From positions 1 to 64,000 of the forward strand of contig JAAYOC010000026.1 of assembly GCA_012520505.1 (NCBI GenBank): 64,000 nucleotides of DNA. Direction: 5' to 3'. The notes beneath the pieces are model-generated. The model made no database searches and was not told the DNA's origin. It saw nothing but the letters and a program-made list of their open reading frames with translations. Of the stretch, positions 35,054-45,200 are shown piece by piece; positions within the stretch are counted from its first letter, which is position 1, and each line of letters starts with the position of its first letter. Origin of the DNA: Oscillospiraceae bacterium (GTDB lineage: Bacteria; Bacillota; Clostridia; Oscillospirales; Acutalibacteraceae). The translations under genes and the position numbers were made by a program.

Positions 35054-36142
35054 ATGGATGAAATCACAAGAACTGATAATAATATGCCTGAAAACAATGA
35101 TTTTACAGATCAAATCAATAAATATCCGGCGGAAGTCATTGACTTAAAAGCTGAAAATGATAGTTTAAAGGATGAAAATGAGCGTCTAAAAACTAAGAAT
35201 GCTAAACTTTATAATGACTGTGTTTCATTTGCTAAAAAAATTAAAGCAAACGAAGATCATTTTTCTCGTGTTAGTGAACTTGAAGCTGAAGTTGAAAGAT
35301 TAAAAAATGAAGTTGAAGTTCTCCGGATGACTTCTAATGTAGATCCAACCCTTTCTACAGATGCTACATCGCACAGTATTGATTTTAGTAATGTAAAACC
35401 TATGTTTAGCCCTCCTCCACTAGATAAAACTTTTGAACCTACAGAGATGTTTACCGATGGAGCAGAGCTTATTGAAAACGTTACTAAACTCATTTCCGAC
35501 GAAGACAACTTTCTAACAAACCAGGAAAAGGAAACGAAAAAAGGCAAGGAGAAAAAGGCTAAGGTTCCAAAGAATCATGTGATTGAAGAAAAGGGTTCTG
35601 TTTTCCGTAAAATTGTTAAAGGACTTATCTGGGTATTGTTTATTTTTTCCCTTTTGATTTCTCTGGCAAGTGGCATCACCTATCTTTTAACTCATCAATA
35701 TTCTAATTACACGATTGCAGGTTATCGTTTTGCAACAGTTATAAACGATTCTATGCACCCAGACGTTTCAAAAGGTAGTGCAGTACTTGTAAAATATACA
35801 TCGCTTGAAGACAGCATTCCAATTGATAGCCTTGTTATAACGACAAAAGACAAACGTTCTGTTGGTAAAATCATAGCTCTCGATGCATCCGGTTCTGCCA
35901 CAATTGCCGACAAATCCGGTAATTATGAAATTCAAGATACTCAACTCATCGGTTTAGTTGTTTTTGTTGTTCCATATCTTGGCGAAATTGTAGCTTATGC
36001 ATCAACTAATCCTTATCATTATTTAACGATTGTTGCATCGGCGACACTCATTCTTTTGGCACTCTTGATTATCATTCCAACTAAGAAGGTTAAGAAACCT
36101 AAATTTGGCAAAGATTATACCGTTGAAGACTTTACAATTTAA
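35054..36142 (+). CDS. coiled-coil protein with degenerate SipW-type signal-peptidase domain
   Basis: A 362-residue protein. Residues 25-92 form a coiled coil (Leu/Glu/Lys heptads), then a Pro/Thr-rich linker and a Lys-rich patch, a membrane helix at about 189-213, an S26 peptidase-like domain at 222-315, and a second membrane helix at about 322-343. In the S26 domain the nucleophile Ser 233 is present (NDSMHP), and LIGLVVFVVPYLGEIVAY matches the SipW/archaeal type, but the catalytic VTHR is SVGK, so the His is lost. A cytoplasmic coiled coil on a signal peptidase fold is unusual. GGAGGAA precedes the ATG. Monocistronic. Function unknown. Confidence 0.75.
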   Translation: MDEITRTDNNMPENNDFTDQINKYPAEVIDLKAENDSLKDENERLKTKNAKLYNDCVSFAKKIKANEDHFSRVSELEAEVERLKNEVEVLRMTSNVDPTLSTDATSHSIDFSNVKPMFSPPPLDKTFEPTEMFTDGAELIENVTKLISDEDNFLTNQEKETKKGKEKKAKVPKNHVIEEKGSVFRKIVKGLIWVLFIFSLLISLASGITYLLTHQYSNYTIAGYRFATVINDSMHPDVSKGSAVLVKYTSLEDSIPIDSLVITTKDKRSVGKIIALDASGSATIADKSGNYEIQDTQLIGLVVFVVPYLGEIVAYASTNPYHYLTIVASATLILLALLIIIPTKKVKKPKFGKDYTVEDFTI

Positions 36143-36225
36143 AGCTTATTCAATAAATTTTAATGCCAACGTGATGAATTTTTTTGTAAAAATTCATAAT
36201 TATCTATGATTACATAATATTCCTC

Positions 36226-36254
36226 TTGATATCATTTTTCTAAAGTGTTATACT
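36226..36254 (+). promoter_or_regulatory. sigma-A promoter for the SDR gene
   Basis: TTGATA (36226-36231), 17-base spacer, TATACT (36249-36254), 38 bases before the ATG at 36293. Confidence 0.7.
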
Positions 36255-36292
36255 AACGTCGTTTGAAAAAATATTTTTGGAGGAATATTTAA

Positions 36293-37840
36293 ATGGGAAA
36301 CAAAAAAGTATTTATGACCGGTGCTTCCGGTAACATGGGATGGGAATCATTTAAGCGAATTTATGAAAATCGTCCTGACCTTGACATCGCCGTTCTTCTA
36401 CGTGATTCAAAAAAGAACAGAGATTTATTTGCTCCTTATCTTGGCGACAAAAGAGTTCAAATTTGCTGGGGTGACTTTGAACAATATGAACCAATTCTTG
36501 AAGGTATAACAGGTGCATCATATGTGCTTCACATCGGCGGTATGATATCCCCTGCGGCTGACTATTATCCAAAAAAGACCTTTAAAGTAAACCAAGCTGC
36601 TGCTGAAAATATTGTAAGAGCTATCAAAGCTCAACCAAATCCAGATGAAATCACAGCTTGTAACATTGGCACAGTTGCTCAAACTGGTAACCGCCCACCT
36701 GGCATTCACTGGGGACGCACAGGCGACCCATTCAAAATTTCTGTATATGATCACTATGCACAAACAAAGGTTAATGCAGAACGTATATTTGCTGAATCAG
36801 GTCTTAAAAAGTGGGTTTCGTTACGTCAATCAGGTATCCTTTATCCAAACATCTTAAAGAATATGGATCCTATCATGTATCACGTTCCATTAGTAGATGT
36901 ACTTGAATGGTCCACTGTTGATGACTCTGCTATTCTTATGGACCGCGTTTGTAACGATGATATTCCAGACGAGTTCTATAGACGCTTCTACAACATCGGT
37001 TCTGGTCATGAATATAGATTAACTCTCTATGAATTTGAAGACCTTCTTCTCTGGGCTATCGGCATGGGTCGCCATGCACCAAAAAGACTCTTTAAACCAA
37101 CTTGGTTTGTAAATAGAAACTTCCACGGTCAGTGGTATGCTGACTCTGACGTTCTTGAAGATTATTTACATTTCCGTCAGAATATTCCTGCTGAAGAATA
37201 CTTCAGACAAATGTCTAAAAAGGTTTCATGGGTGTACAAGCTTTCAGCTTTCACACGTATTCCTGGTATTTCACATCTTGCCGGTGCGGCTCTTGGTATG
37301 ATTGCTAAAGATAAGCGTTTCGGAACAAGAGCTTGGGCTGAAGCCAGTGATGTAGAGCGTTTATCAGCTTTCTATGGTGACGCGAGTGGTGGCGGTCCAG
37401 AATACTTTAAGACCCTTTCCGACAAATGGGAAGATTGGGATCTTACACCTCCGTCAAACGATATTGCAGAAGCTGACAAATACAAGCTTGACCACGGTTA
37501 TGATGAAACTAAAGACCTTACAGAACTTACAGTTAAAGAACTACAAGATGCTGCTAAATTCCGTGGTGGTGAATATCTTGATTCTAAGAAACCGGCTGAT
37601 ATTTATGCTCCTTCCAAATGGAAATGTGCATTTGGTCATGAATTTGAAATGTCACTAAACACTGTTCTTAAGGGCGGTCACTGGTGTCCGGAATGTGAAC
37701 CAATTCCATGGAACTATGACGCAATTGCTAAGGTTAACCCATTCTTTGCACAAGTTTGGTATGCAGACCACGGCAAAGACGAAGACAATGTTTTCGGCTG
37801 GGAAATCTACAGAGATTACGACGAATTCCAAGAAAAGTAA
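36293..37840 (+). CDS. NAD-dependent epimerase/dehydratase (SDR) with C-terminal zinc ribbon
   Basis: A 515-residue protein. Residues 1-340 form an extended short-chain dehydrogenase: TGASGNMG (9-16) binds NAD(P), and the active-site YxxxK is Tyr 155/Lys 159 (YDHYAQTK). The C-terminal 170 residues carry a treble-clef-like segment with WKCAFGHEF and HWCPEC, probably binding zinc, which is not part of normal epimerases. GGAGGAA precedes the ATG; a good promoter and strong terminator make it a single-gene unit. Substrate unknown. Confidence 0.85.
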   Translation: MGNKKVFMTGASGNMGWESFKRIYENRPDLDIAVLLRDSKKNRDLFAPYLGDKRVQICWGDFEQYEPILEGITGASYVLHIGGMISPAADYYPKKTFKVNQAAAENIVRAIKAQPNPDEITACNIGTVAQTGNRPPGIHWGRTGDPFKISVYDHYAQTKVNAERIFAESGLKKWVSLRQSGILYPNILKNMDPIMYHVPLVDVLEWSTVDDSAILMDRVCNDDIPDEFYRRFYNIGSGHEYRLTLYEFEDLLLWAIGMGRHAPKRLFKPTWFVNRNFHGQWYADSDVLEDYLHFRQNIPAEEYFRQMSKKVSWVYKLSAFTRIPGISHLAGAALGMIAKDKRFGTRAWAEASDVERLSAFYGDASGGGPEYFKTLSDKWEDWDLTPPSNDIAEADKYKLDHGYDETKDLTELTVKELQDAAKFRGGEYLDSKKPADIYAPSKWKCAFGHEFEMSLNTVLKGGHWCPECEPIPWNYDAIAKVNPFFAQVWYADHGKDEDNVFGWEIYRDYDEFQEK

Positions 37841-37876
37841 TTAACTATAATTTTTTAGCGCATATAATAAGTAAAG

Positions 37877-37904
37877 CCGTGCCGGGTTTCCGGCACGGTT
37901 TTTT
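37877..37904 (+). terminator. strong intrinsic terminator after the SDR gene
   Basis: Stem CCGTGCCGG/CCGGCACGG (37877-37885 with 37890-37898), loop GTTT, then six T. It also faces the end of the pyr operon arriving from the right, though the T run on that strand is poor. Confidence 0.92.
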
Positions 37905-37999
37905 GATTCTTTAAAACTTCAAAGCAGTTAAGTTTTTATTAATTTTCAAGTGGAACTTAGTTCTATTATGTAGTTAATTCTCCGCATGTAATTACTTTT

Positions 38000-39076
38000 C
38001 TATCTTGCTTTACAATCACAATAAATACATCTGTAACCGGTTTTAGCTTTGATAAACAGTGGAGTAAGTCCTTGCTCTATTGATGAAATGCAACGTGTGT
38101 TTCTGCATTTGATTACTGTTGGCGCGAATTCAGTGGCGTCGGTAATATATGGTCTTTCAGTGTTAGTGGCTTCAAGAAGCTTAATTATGAGCGCCATACG
38201 GATGAACTTGCCGTTTTTAACCTGACGGAAGTATGCAGCGCGTGGGTCTGCATCCACTTCAACAGCTATTTCATCCACCCTTGGAAGAGGATGCATAATA
38301 CAAAGGTCTTCTTTAGCAAATTCTAATTTTGGGCTATCCAAAATATATGTACCTTTAAGTTTGATGTATTCTGCTTGATTACTAAATCTTTCGCGCTGAA
38401 TACGTGTCATGTATAGTACGTCAAGTTCAGGCATTGCTTCCTCTAAATAAGCGGTTTCAATATGTTCAATATTACAGTTTTCAAGTGCGGTCATTACATG
38501 TTCAGGCATCTTAAGCTTAGTCGGTGAAATAAAATAAAACTTTGTACCTTTATATCTTTTCATAGCAGAAACAAGAGAATGTACTGTTCTACCATATTTT
38601 AAATCACCGCAAAGTCCTATTGTAAGATTCTCAAAAGTTTTCTTTTCTGTGTAAATTGTTAAAAGGTCAGCTAAAGTTTGTGTTGGATGATGATGTCCTC
38701 CATCGCCCGCATTTATTACGGGAATATCAACATTAGTCGCGGCTACATATGCTGCTCCTTCCTTAAAATGACGTATTGCAATTATATCTGCAAAACATTC
38801 TACGGTCCTTGCAGTATCGGCGACGCTTTCACCTTTTGCTACCGAACACTCAGTCGGTGAAGAGAAACCAACAACAGTACCACCAAGATCAAGCATAGCA
38901 GATTCAAAACTAAACCTTGTTCTTGTGGACGGCTCATAAAAAAGTGTTGCAATCTTTTTATTTTTGCAATGTTCTCTATATTTGTCCGGATTTTTAATTA
39001 TATCCTTTGCAAGTGTAATTAAGTCATCGATTTCACTTGTGGATAAATTACAAATTTCAAGCAAGTCTTTTTTCAT
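38000..39076 (-). CDS. pyrB: aspartate carbamoyltransferase fused to a PyrI-type zinc domain
   Basis: Catalyses carbamoyl phosphate plus aspartate to carbamoyl aspartate. The catalytic part is complete: [14 protein letters not shown] (carbamoyl-phosphate site), [29 protein letters not shown] and [10 protein letters not shown]. After residue 310 comes a C-terminal module CRNTRC...CIYC, spacing as in the zinc domain of the regulatory chain PyrI. The nucleotide-binding half of PyrI is not present, so UTP/CTP control is not expected from this chain. The ATG at 39076 overlaps the pyrE stop (ATGA). Last gene of the pyr operon. Confidence 0.95.
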   Translation of the reverse strand: MKKDLLEICNLSTSEIDDLITLAKDIIKNPDKYREHCKNKKIATLFYEPSTRTRFSFESAMLDLGGTVVGFSSPTECSVAKGESVADTARTVECFADIIAIRHFKEGAAYVAATNVDIPVINAGDGGHHHPTQTLADLLTIYTEKKTFENLTIGLCGDLKYGRTVHSLVSAMKRYKGTKFYFISPTKLKMPEHVMTALENCNIEHIETAYLEEAMPELDVLYMTRIQRERFSNQAEYIKLKGTYILDSPKLEFAKEDLCIMHPLPRVDEIAVEVDADPRAAYFRQVKNGKFIRMALIIKLLEATNTERPYITDATEFAPTVIKCRNTRCISSIEQGLTPLFIKAKTGYRCIYCDCKAR

Positions 39077-39702
39077 AATATCCAACTTTCATCCTGAGGA
39101 TTGTCTCTAAATTTTAATAGTCTTTCAATATCTTTAGGGTCAATATATCCTTCTTCTGCTGCAACTTTTATGATGCAGTCAAAGTTCGTAAGAGAAACGT
39201 TTTTAACATTCGCTTCTGCAAGTCTTTTTAGACCTTTTTCCATACCATAAGTGAAGATACTAACAATACCTAAAACCTCTGCTCCTGCTTCTCTTAAAAC
39301 ATTTACAACCTCAATAACAGAACCACCTGTTGAGATAAGGTCTTCAACTACTACAACCTTTTGTCCTGCTTCAAGTTTCCCTTCAATCCGGTTTTGCCTG
39401 CCATGGTCTTTTGTACCTGAGCGAACATAACCCATTGGTAAGTTCAAAATATGTGCAGTGATTGCAGCATGGGCAATTCCTGCTGTAGAGGTTCCCATAA
39501 GTACTTCTGTTTCAGGGTAGTTTTCTTTTATTACTTTTGCAAGAGATTCTTCAATATGGGTACGAACCTCCGGTGCTGTTAAAGTTAAACGGTTATCACA
39601 GTATATGGGACTTTTAATTCCCGATGCCCAAATAAAAGGCTCATTAGGATTAAAAAACACTGCTTTTATTTTAAGTAAGTCTTTTGCAATTGTATTTTCC
39701 AT
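39073..39702 (-). CDS. pyrE: orotate phosphoribosyltransferase
   Basis: Converts orotate and PRPP to OMP. Seen: the PRPP-binding motif [18 protein letters not shown] near residue 118, the N-terminal [16 protein letters not shown] and [12 protein letters not shown]. 209 residues from the ATG at 39702, which follows AAAAGGAAAG; longer in-frame starts lack a ribosome site. Its stop overlaps pyrB. Confidence 0.95.
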   Translation of the reverse strand: MENTIAKDLLKIKAVFFNPNEPFIWASGIKSPIYCDNRLTLTAPEVRTHIEESLAKVIKENYPETEVLMGTSTAGIAHAAITAHILNLPMGYVRSGTKDHGRQNRIEGKLEAGQKVVVVEDLISTGGSVIEVVNVLREAGAEVLGIVSIFTYGMEKGLKRLAEANVKNVSLTNFDCIIKVAAEEGYIDPKDIERLLKFRDNPQDESWIL

Positions 39703-39772
39703 TATTCTTTCCTTTTCATGCATAATATGCAACTTTTAGTTTAACTATTTTATCTAATTAGATTAATTTAAG

Positions 39773-40474
39773 TCAATCTACAAATTCTGCTACACAACGA
39801 TTATATACAGAAACCGGATCTTTTGCAGCTGTTATTGGTCTACCAACTACAATGTAGTCTGAACCTATTTTTTTAGCTTCTGTCGGTGTCATAATTCTCT
39901 TTTGGTCACCTGCTTCACTATCAGCAAAACGAATACCCGGAGTTACAGTTAAAAACTCTTTACCACAAAGATTATGAACCTTTTCTGCTTCAAGAGGTGA
40001 ACAAACAACTCCGTCAAGACCTGACCTTTTTGCATTGAGCGCATAGTGTATTACAACTTCATCAATTGATTTATCTATAAGTAAATCTTTTCTCATCGTT
40101 TCTTCATCTGTTGATGTAAGTTGTGTAACTGCAATGAGTATCGGTCTTGTTCCGTCCCGACGTATCAGTCCTTCAAGTGCTGCTTCCATCATTGGTTTTG
40201 TTCCTGCAGCATGAATATTTATCATATCAATATCGAACTGTGATAAAACTGCCATAGATTTTTTTACAGTGTTAGGAATATCGTGTAGCTTTAAATCGAG
40301 AAAAATTTTATGTCCTCTTGCCTTTATATTTTTCACAATTTCCGGACCTTCCGCATAAAAAAGTTCCATTCCTATTTTTACAAAAGGTTTTGTATCTGTG
40401 AAATTATCAAGAAAAGTATAGGTTGCCTTCGCTGATGCAAAATCACATGCAATTATTACATCTTTTCCCATCAA
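39773..40474 (-). CDS. pyrF: orotidine 5'-phosphate decarboxylase
   Basis: Decarboxylates OMP to UMP. Seen: the catalytic DLKLHDIPNTV (Lys-Asp-Asp array), the N-terminal IIACDFASAKAT and the C-terminal phosphate loop DYIVVGRPITAA. 233 residues is normal. Its ATG overlaps the pyrD stop (ATGA). Confidence 0.96.
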   Translation of the reverse strand: MMGKDVIIACDFASAKATYTFLDNFTDTKPFVKIGMELFYAEGPEIVKNIKARGHKIFLDLKLHDIPNTVKKSMAVLSQFDIDMINIHAAGTKPMMEAALEGLIRRDGTRPILIAVTQLTSTDEETMRKDLLIDKSIDEVVIHYALNAKRSGLDGVVCSPLEAEKVHNLCGKEFLTVTPGIRFADSEAGDQKRIMTPTEAKKIGSDYIVVGRPITAAKDPVSVYNRCVAEFVD

Positions 40475-41475
40475 TGTGCACCTCCTATTATTTCCTTTAA
40501 ATCTTTTATTTTATATTTTTCCATTATATTTAGAAGATTTTCTACTATCTCCTTAGAAGCAAACGGGTTTATAAGGTTTGCAGTGCCAATCTGAACCGCA
40601 GTAGCTCCGGCAAGCATCATTTCAATTACATCTTCTGCCCTGCTTACACCACCGATTCCAACAATTGGGATTTTAACTGCTTCGTAAACTTGATATACCA
40701 TACGAAGTGCTATTGGAAAAACTGCCGGGCCTGAAAAGCCACCCATTGTATTTGCAATAATCGGCTGTTTTGTATTCAAATCTATTCTCATACCAATTAA
40801 TGTATTGATGAGGCTTACGCCGTCTGCTCCTGCACCCTCAACTGCTTTTGCAATTTCAGTAATATCTGTAACGTTCGGAGATAACTTTACAATAACCGGC
40901 TTTGTTGTAACTGCTTTAATAGCCTTCGTTACTTTAACTGCAGCCTTAGAGTCCGTTCCGAAAACCATTCCGCCGCCACGCACGTTTGGACAGCTTATAT
41001 TAACCTCCAACCATTCAACTTGTTCCTCTTCATCAAGTCTTTCTGCGATGTATGCATATTCCTCAACAGAAAATCCACTTATATTCGCCATAATTGGCTT
41101 TGAAAACACTTCTCGAAGCTTTGGAAGTTCTGCATTTATAACAGCATCTATTCCGGGATTTTGAAGTCCGATTGCATTTATCATACCACTTTCACATTCA
41201 GCAATTCGAGGTGTTGGGTTACCAAACCTAGCTTCTCTGGTAGTCCCCTTGAAAGAAAGGCTCCCGAGACAATTTATATCGTAAAATTCTGCAAATTCGT
41301 ATCCATAACCAAAGGTTCCGGAAGCAGGAATTATTGGATTGTCAAGTTGCACACCGCAGAGGATAACTTTAGTATTTAATTTAGAATTTGTCTTTTTTCC
41401 TAACTTGACGGCATCTGTTTTAACACGAGTTTTAGTATTTTTATAAACTCCGGCATCTGCCTTAGCATTTACCAT
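40471..41475 (-). CDS. pyrD: dihydroorotate dehydrogenase, catalytic subunit (class IB)
   Basis: FMN enzyme oxidising dihydroorotate; the class IB form works with PyrK and uses NAD+. Seen: NPIIPASGTFGYGYEF, the active-site Cys in EVNISCPNVRGGG, and GVGGVSRAEDVIEMM-like phosphate binding (written IVGIGGVSRAEDV). The ATG at 41475 follows AAAGGAGGAA. It has a Lys-rich N-terminal extension of about 35 residues before the family start. pyrK ends inside its start region, and pyrF starts in its stop. Confidence 0.95.
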   Translation of the reverse strand: MVNAKADAGVYKNTKTRVKTDAVKLGKKTNSKLNTKVILCGVQLDNPIIPASGTFGYGYEFAEFYDINCLGSLSFKGTTREARFGNPTPRIAECESGMINAIGLQNPGIDAVINAELPKLREVFSKPIMANISGFSVEEYAYIAERLDEEEQVEWLEVNISCPNVRGGGMVFGTDSKAAVKVTKAIKAVTTKPVIVKLSPNVTDITEIAKAVEGAGADGVSLINTLIGMRIDLNTKQPIIANTMGGFSGPAVFPIALRMVYQVYEAVKIPIVGIGGVSRAEDVIEMMLAGATAVQIGTANLINPFASKEIVENLLNIMEKYKIKDLKEIIGGAH

Positions 41476-42200
41476 ACCAATTCCTCCTTTACTAAAACCG
41501 GACCCTCCACACAAATACGCTTATAGCCGGTAATTGTTTTACAAGTACAACCCATGCAAGCACCAAAGCCACAACCCATTCTTTCTTCAAAGCTTAGTTG
41601 CCCTGAGGTTTTTGTTTGCTCGTATACTGCTTTAAGCATTGGTTCCGGGCCACATGCAAAGAAATAATCGTAATCAATATCCTTTAAAACGTCTGTTGCA
41701 AGGCCTTTTACACCTTTTGTACCGTCAATAGTTGTAATTATTACATTTGCACCTAATGCCTTAAATTCATCCTCGTAAAAGATTTCAGTAGCTGTATTAA
41801 ATCCTAAAACAACTGTACAGTTACCTTTAAGGTCTTTTGCAAGTTTATACAAAGGCGGAATACCTACACCTCCACCTACTAAAAGATTTTTCTTTCCGGC
41901 AAGTGTTAAGTCATATCCGTTACCAAGACCTGTGAGTAAATCAAGTTTTTCACCGGCTGTCATTTTAGACATTTGCTCTGTACCCTCACCCACTATTTTA
42001 TAAATAATGGTGAGGCTTTTTTTATCTACATCGCAGACAGAAATAGGTCTTCTTAAAAAGAAACCGTCTAACTTTATGTTTACAAACTGGCCTGTACGAA
42101 GATCAGATGTGTCGCCTAAGAGAACCATTTTAAAAATGGAATCTGTCAGTGCAATGTTTTCTTTAATTTTAAAAATTGATTGTTTCATAATTTTAAGCAT
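41469..42200 (-). CDS. pyrK: dihydroorotate dehydrogenase electron transfer subunit
   Basis: FAD and [2Fe-2S] subunit that passes electrons from PyrD to NAD+. Seen: the FAD-binding RRPISVCDVD, the NAD-binding GGGVGIPPLY, and the cluster motif ERMGCGFGACMGCTC with a later ICVEGPV Cys. 243 residues from the ATG at 42200, which overlaps the carB stop by 8 bases; the Met four codons on is an alternative start. Confidence 0.95.
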   Translation of the reverse strand: MLKIMKQSIFKIKENIALTDSIFKMVLLGDTSDLRTGQFVNIKLDGFFLRRPISVCDVDKKSLTIIYKIVGEGTEQMSKMTAGEKLDLLTGLGNGYDLTLAGKKNLLVGGGVGIPPLYKLAKDLKGNCTVVLGFNTATEIFYEDEFKALGANVIITTIDGTKGVKGLATDVLKDIDYDYFFACGPEPMLKAVYEQTKTSGQLSFEERMGCGFGACMGCTCKTITGYKRICVEGPVLVKEELVW

Positions 42201-45200
42201 CTATAGTTGAAATTGTAAGTGTTGTCTCCTCTAAAACATCGAGGAGAATGCGTACTGTGTCAAGACTCGTAAAAAGTGTTACGTTATTTTCTGTAGCATA
42301 TCTACGAATTAAAATTCCGTCATCATAGTGTACTCCGGACATAATTGCACGTGTGTTTATTACATAGGTTACATAACCGGCCTGTATCGATTCAAGAATC
42401 TCATTTGAACCTTCCGATATTTTACCACGAACTCTGGTTCGAATACCATTATCTCGTAGAAAATTTGCTGTACCTATTGTAGCCTCAATATTAAAACCCA
42501 TATCATAAAAACGTCTAATCAGCGGAAGTGATTCTTCTTTGTCCTCATCTGCAAGGGTCACAAAAACCGTACCATAATTTTTAACTTTCATGCCTGAAGC
42601 TTGAAGAGCTTTGAACAATGCTCTGTTCATCTTGTTGTCGTAACCGATAGCTTCACCGGTTGATTTCATTTCAGGTGAAAGATAAGCATCAAGTCCTTTA
42701 ATTTTGTTAAACGAAAATACAGGAACTTTTACGTAAAAACGTTGTTTCTCTTCCGGATAAAGTTCAAAGAATCCCTGTTCCTTTAACGATTTACCTAAAA
42801 TTACTTCAGTTGCAATATCAGCAAGTGAATAACCGGTTGACTTTGATAAAAAAGGAACAGTCCTGGAAGAGCGAGGGTTTACTTCAATTATATAGACATT
42901 TTCATCGTCATCAACAATAAATTGAATGTTAAACAGACCAATAATTCCTATTCCAAGCCCTAAAGCTTTTGTGTATTGAAGAATTATACCTTTTACTTTA
43001 TCAGAGATTGAAAAAGCCGGATAAACACTAATTGAGTCACCGCTATGTACACCGGTTCGTTCAACGAGTTCCATAATTCCCGGAACAAAGACATCTGTAC
43101 CATCACAGATTGCGTCTACTTCAACTTCCCTACCTTCAACATACTTATCTACAAGAACCGGTTTTTCTTCATCAATTTCAACTGCGGTTTTAAGATATTG
43201 ACGAAGGTCCTCATCCTTTGAAACTATCTGCATTGCACGCCCACCAAGAACAAATGAAGGACGCACAAGTACAGGATAACCAATTTCATTTGCAACTTTT
43301 ATTCCGTCTTCAATACTTGTAACTGCTTGTCCTTTTGGTTGTGGAATATTTAAATTCGTTAAAATCTTTTCAAAACTATCTCTGTTTTCTGCACGTTCAA
43401 TTGCAGCGCAATCAGTACCTATAAGTTTTACCCCTCTATCTTTAAGTGGTTCAGCAAGATTTATAGCCGTCTGTCCACCAAGAGTTGCAATAACGCCATC
43501 AGGCTTTTCAAAATCAATTATCGCCATCACATCTTCCGGTGTGAGCGGTTCAAAATAAAGCTTATCAGCAGTTGTATAATCAGTTGAAACAGTTTCAGGG
43601 TTGTTGTTTATAATAATCGACTCATATCCCGCGCGACGGATTGTCTGTACTGCATGAACAGTTGAATAGTCAAATTCTACTCCCTGTCCAATTCTGATTG
43701 GTCCGGCACCAAGAACAACTATCTTTTTGTTATTTGTCAACTTTGAATCATTATTTCCCGTATAAGATGAATAAAAACAAGGAATATATTTACCCTTATT
43801 GAAAGTATCGGCCATCTTAAATACCGGAATAATACCGTTCTTTTTTCTTGTGTTGTAAACTTCAAGTTCGTCCACACCCCAAAGATGAGCGATGTATTTA
43901 TCTGAAAAGCCCATAACCTTCGCTGCTTCTAAAGTTTTAAGATTTTTTGATGATATAATTTTATTTTCCATATCAACAATATTCTTAAATGTTTCGAGAA
44001 AAAGCTTAGTAATCATTGTGACTTTATGAAGTTTATCAATGCTTTCCCCTCTTCGTAAAAGTTCAAATATTGCATAAATATTGTCATCTCTAAACTCTTC
44101 CAGATATTTGTAAAGAGCTTCATTATCGTAACTGTCAAATTTAGCAAGATGAAAATGACATGCTCCTGTTTCAAGTGAACGAACAGATTTTAGACAACAT
44201 TCCTCTAAACTTGAACCAATTCCCATAACCTCTCCGGTAGATTTCATCTGTGTACCAAGAATATTTGGTGCAGAAGAAAACTTATCAAACGGAAATCTTG
44301 GAAATTTAGAAACAATGTAATTGAAAACCGGCTCAATCGCAGCAGTGCCACCGGCGATTGAAATTTCATCAAGAGTCATTCCTATTGCAAGCTTTGCAGT
44401 AACTCTGGCGATTGGATATCCTGAAGCCTTTGATGCAAGTGCTGAAGAACGAGATACCCTTGGATTCATCTCTATTAGATAATATTCTGATTTTGTTGGG
44501 TGAAGTGCAAATTGAACGTTACAACCACCAACAATTTTTAGTTCACGAATAAGTTTAATGGCACTATTTTTGAGCATTTCTGTATCTTCTTTGCTTAAAG
44601 ATAAAATTGGAGCAACAACTATAGAATCCCCTGTGTGAACTCCAACAGGGTCAACATTTTCCATACCACAGATAGTAATCACGGTATCTTTAACATCTCT
44701 CATAACCTCAAATTCAATTTCTTTGTATCCTTTAACACTCTTTTCAATAAGTACTTGGTGCACAGGTGAAAGTTTAAAAGCATTCAAACATATTTCACGA
44801 AGTTCTGCTTCGTTATGAGCAAAACCTCCACCGGTTCCGCCTAGAGTAAATGCAGGTCGCAGAACAATCGGATAACCAATTTCTTCTGCAGCTTTAACAG
44901 CCTCGTCGACGTTATATGTAATTTTAGAAGGAATTGTTGATTCACCGATTTCTTCACACATTTTTTTGAATTTTTCTCTGTCTTCTGCCCTATCGATTGA
45001 AGCAGAAGAAGTTCCAAGAAGCTCTACACCACATTCTTTAAGAATACCCTTCGTTTCAAGTTGCATACAGAGATTAAGACCGGTCTGTCCTCCAATTCCC
45101 GGTAAAATTGCGTCCGGTCTCTCATAACGCAAAATCTTTGCCACATATTCAAGCGTCAAAGGTTCCATATAAACCTTATCTGCAATACTTGTATCTGTCA

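Noticed and set aside
36645-36857. Overlapping frames inside the SDR gene on both strands
   Set aside because: They lie fully within a well-supported coding sequence and have no ribosome binding sites.
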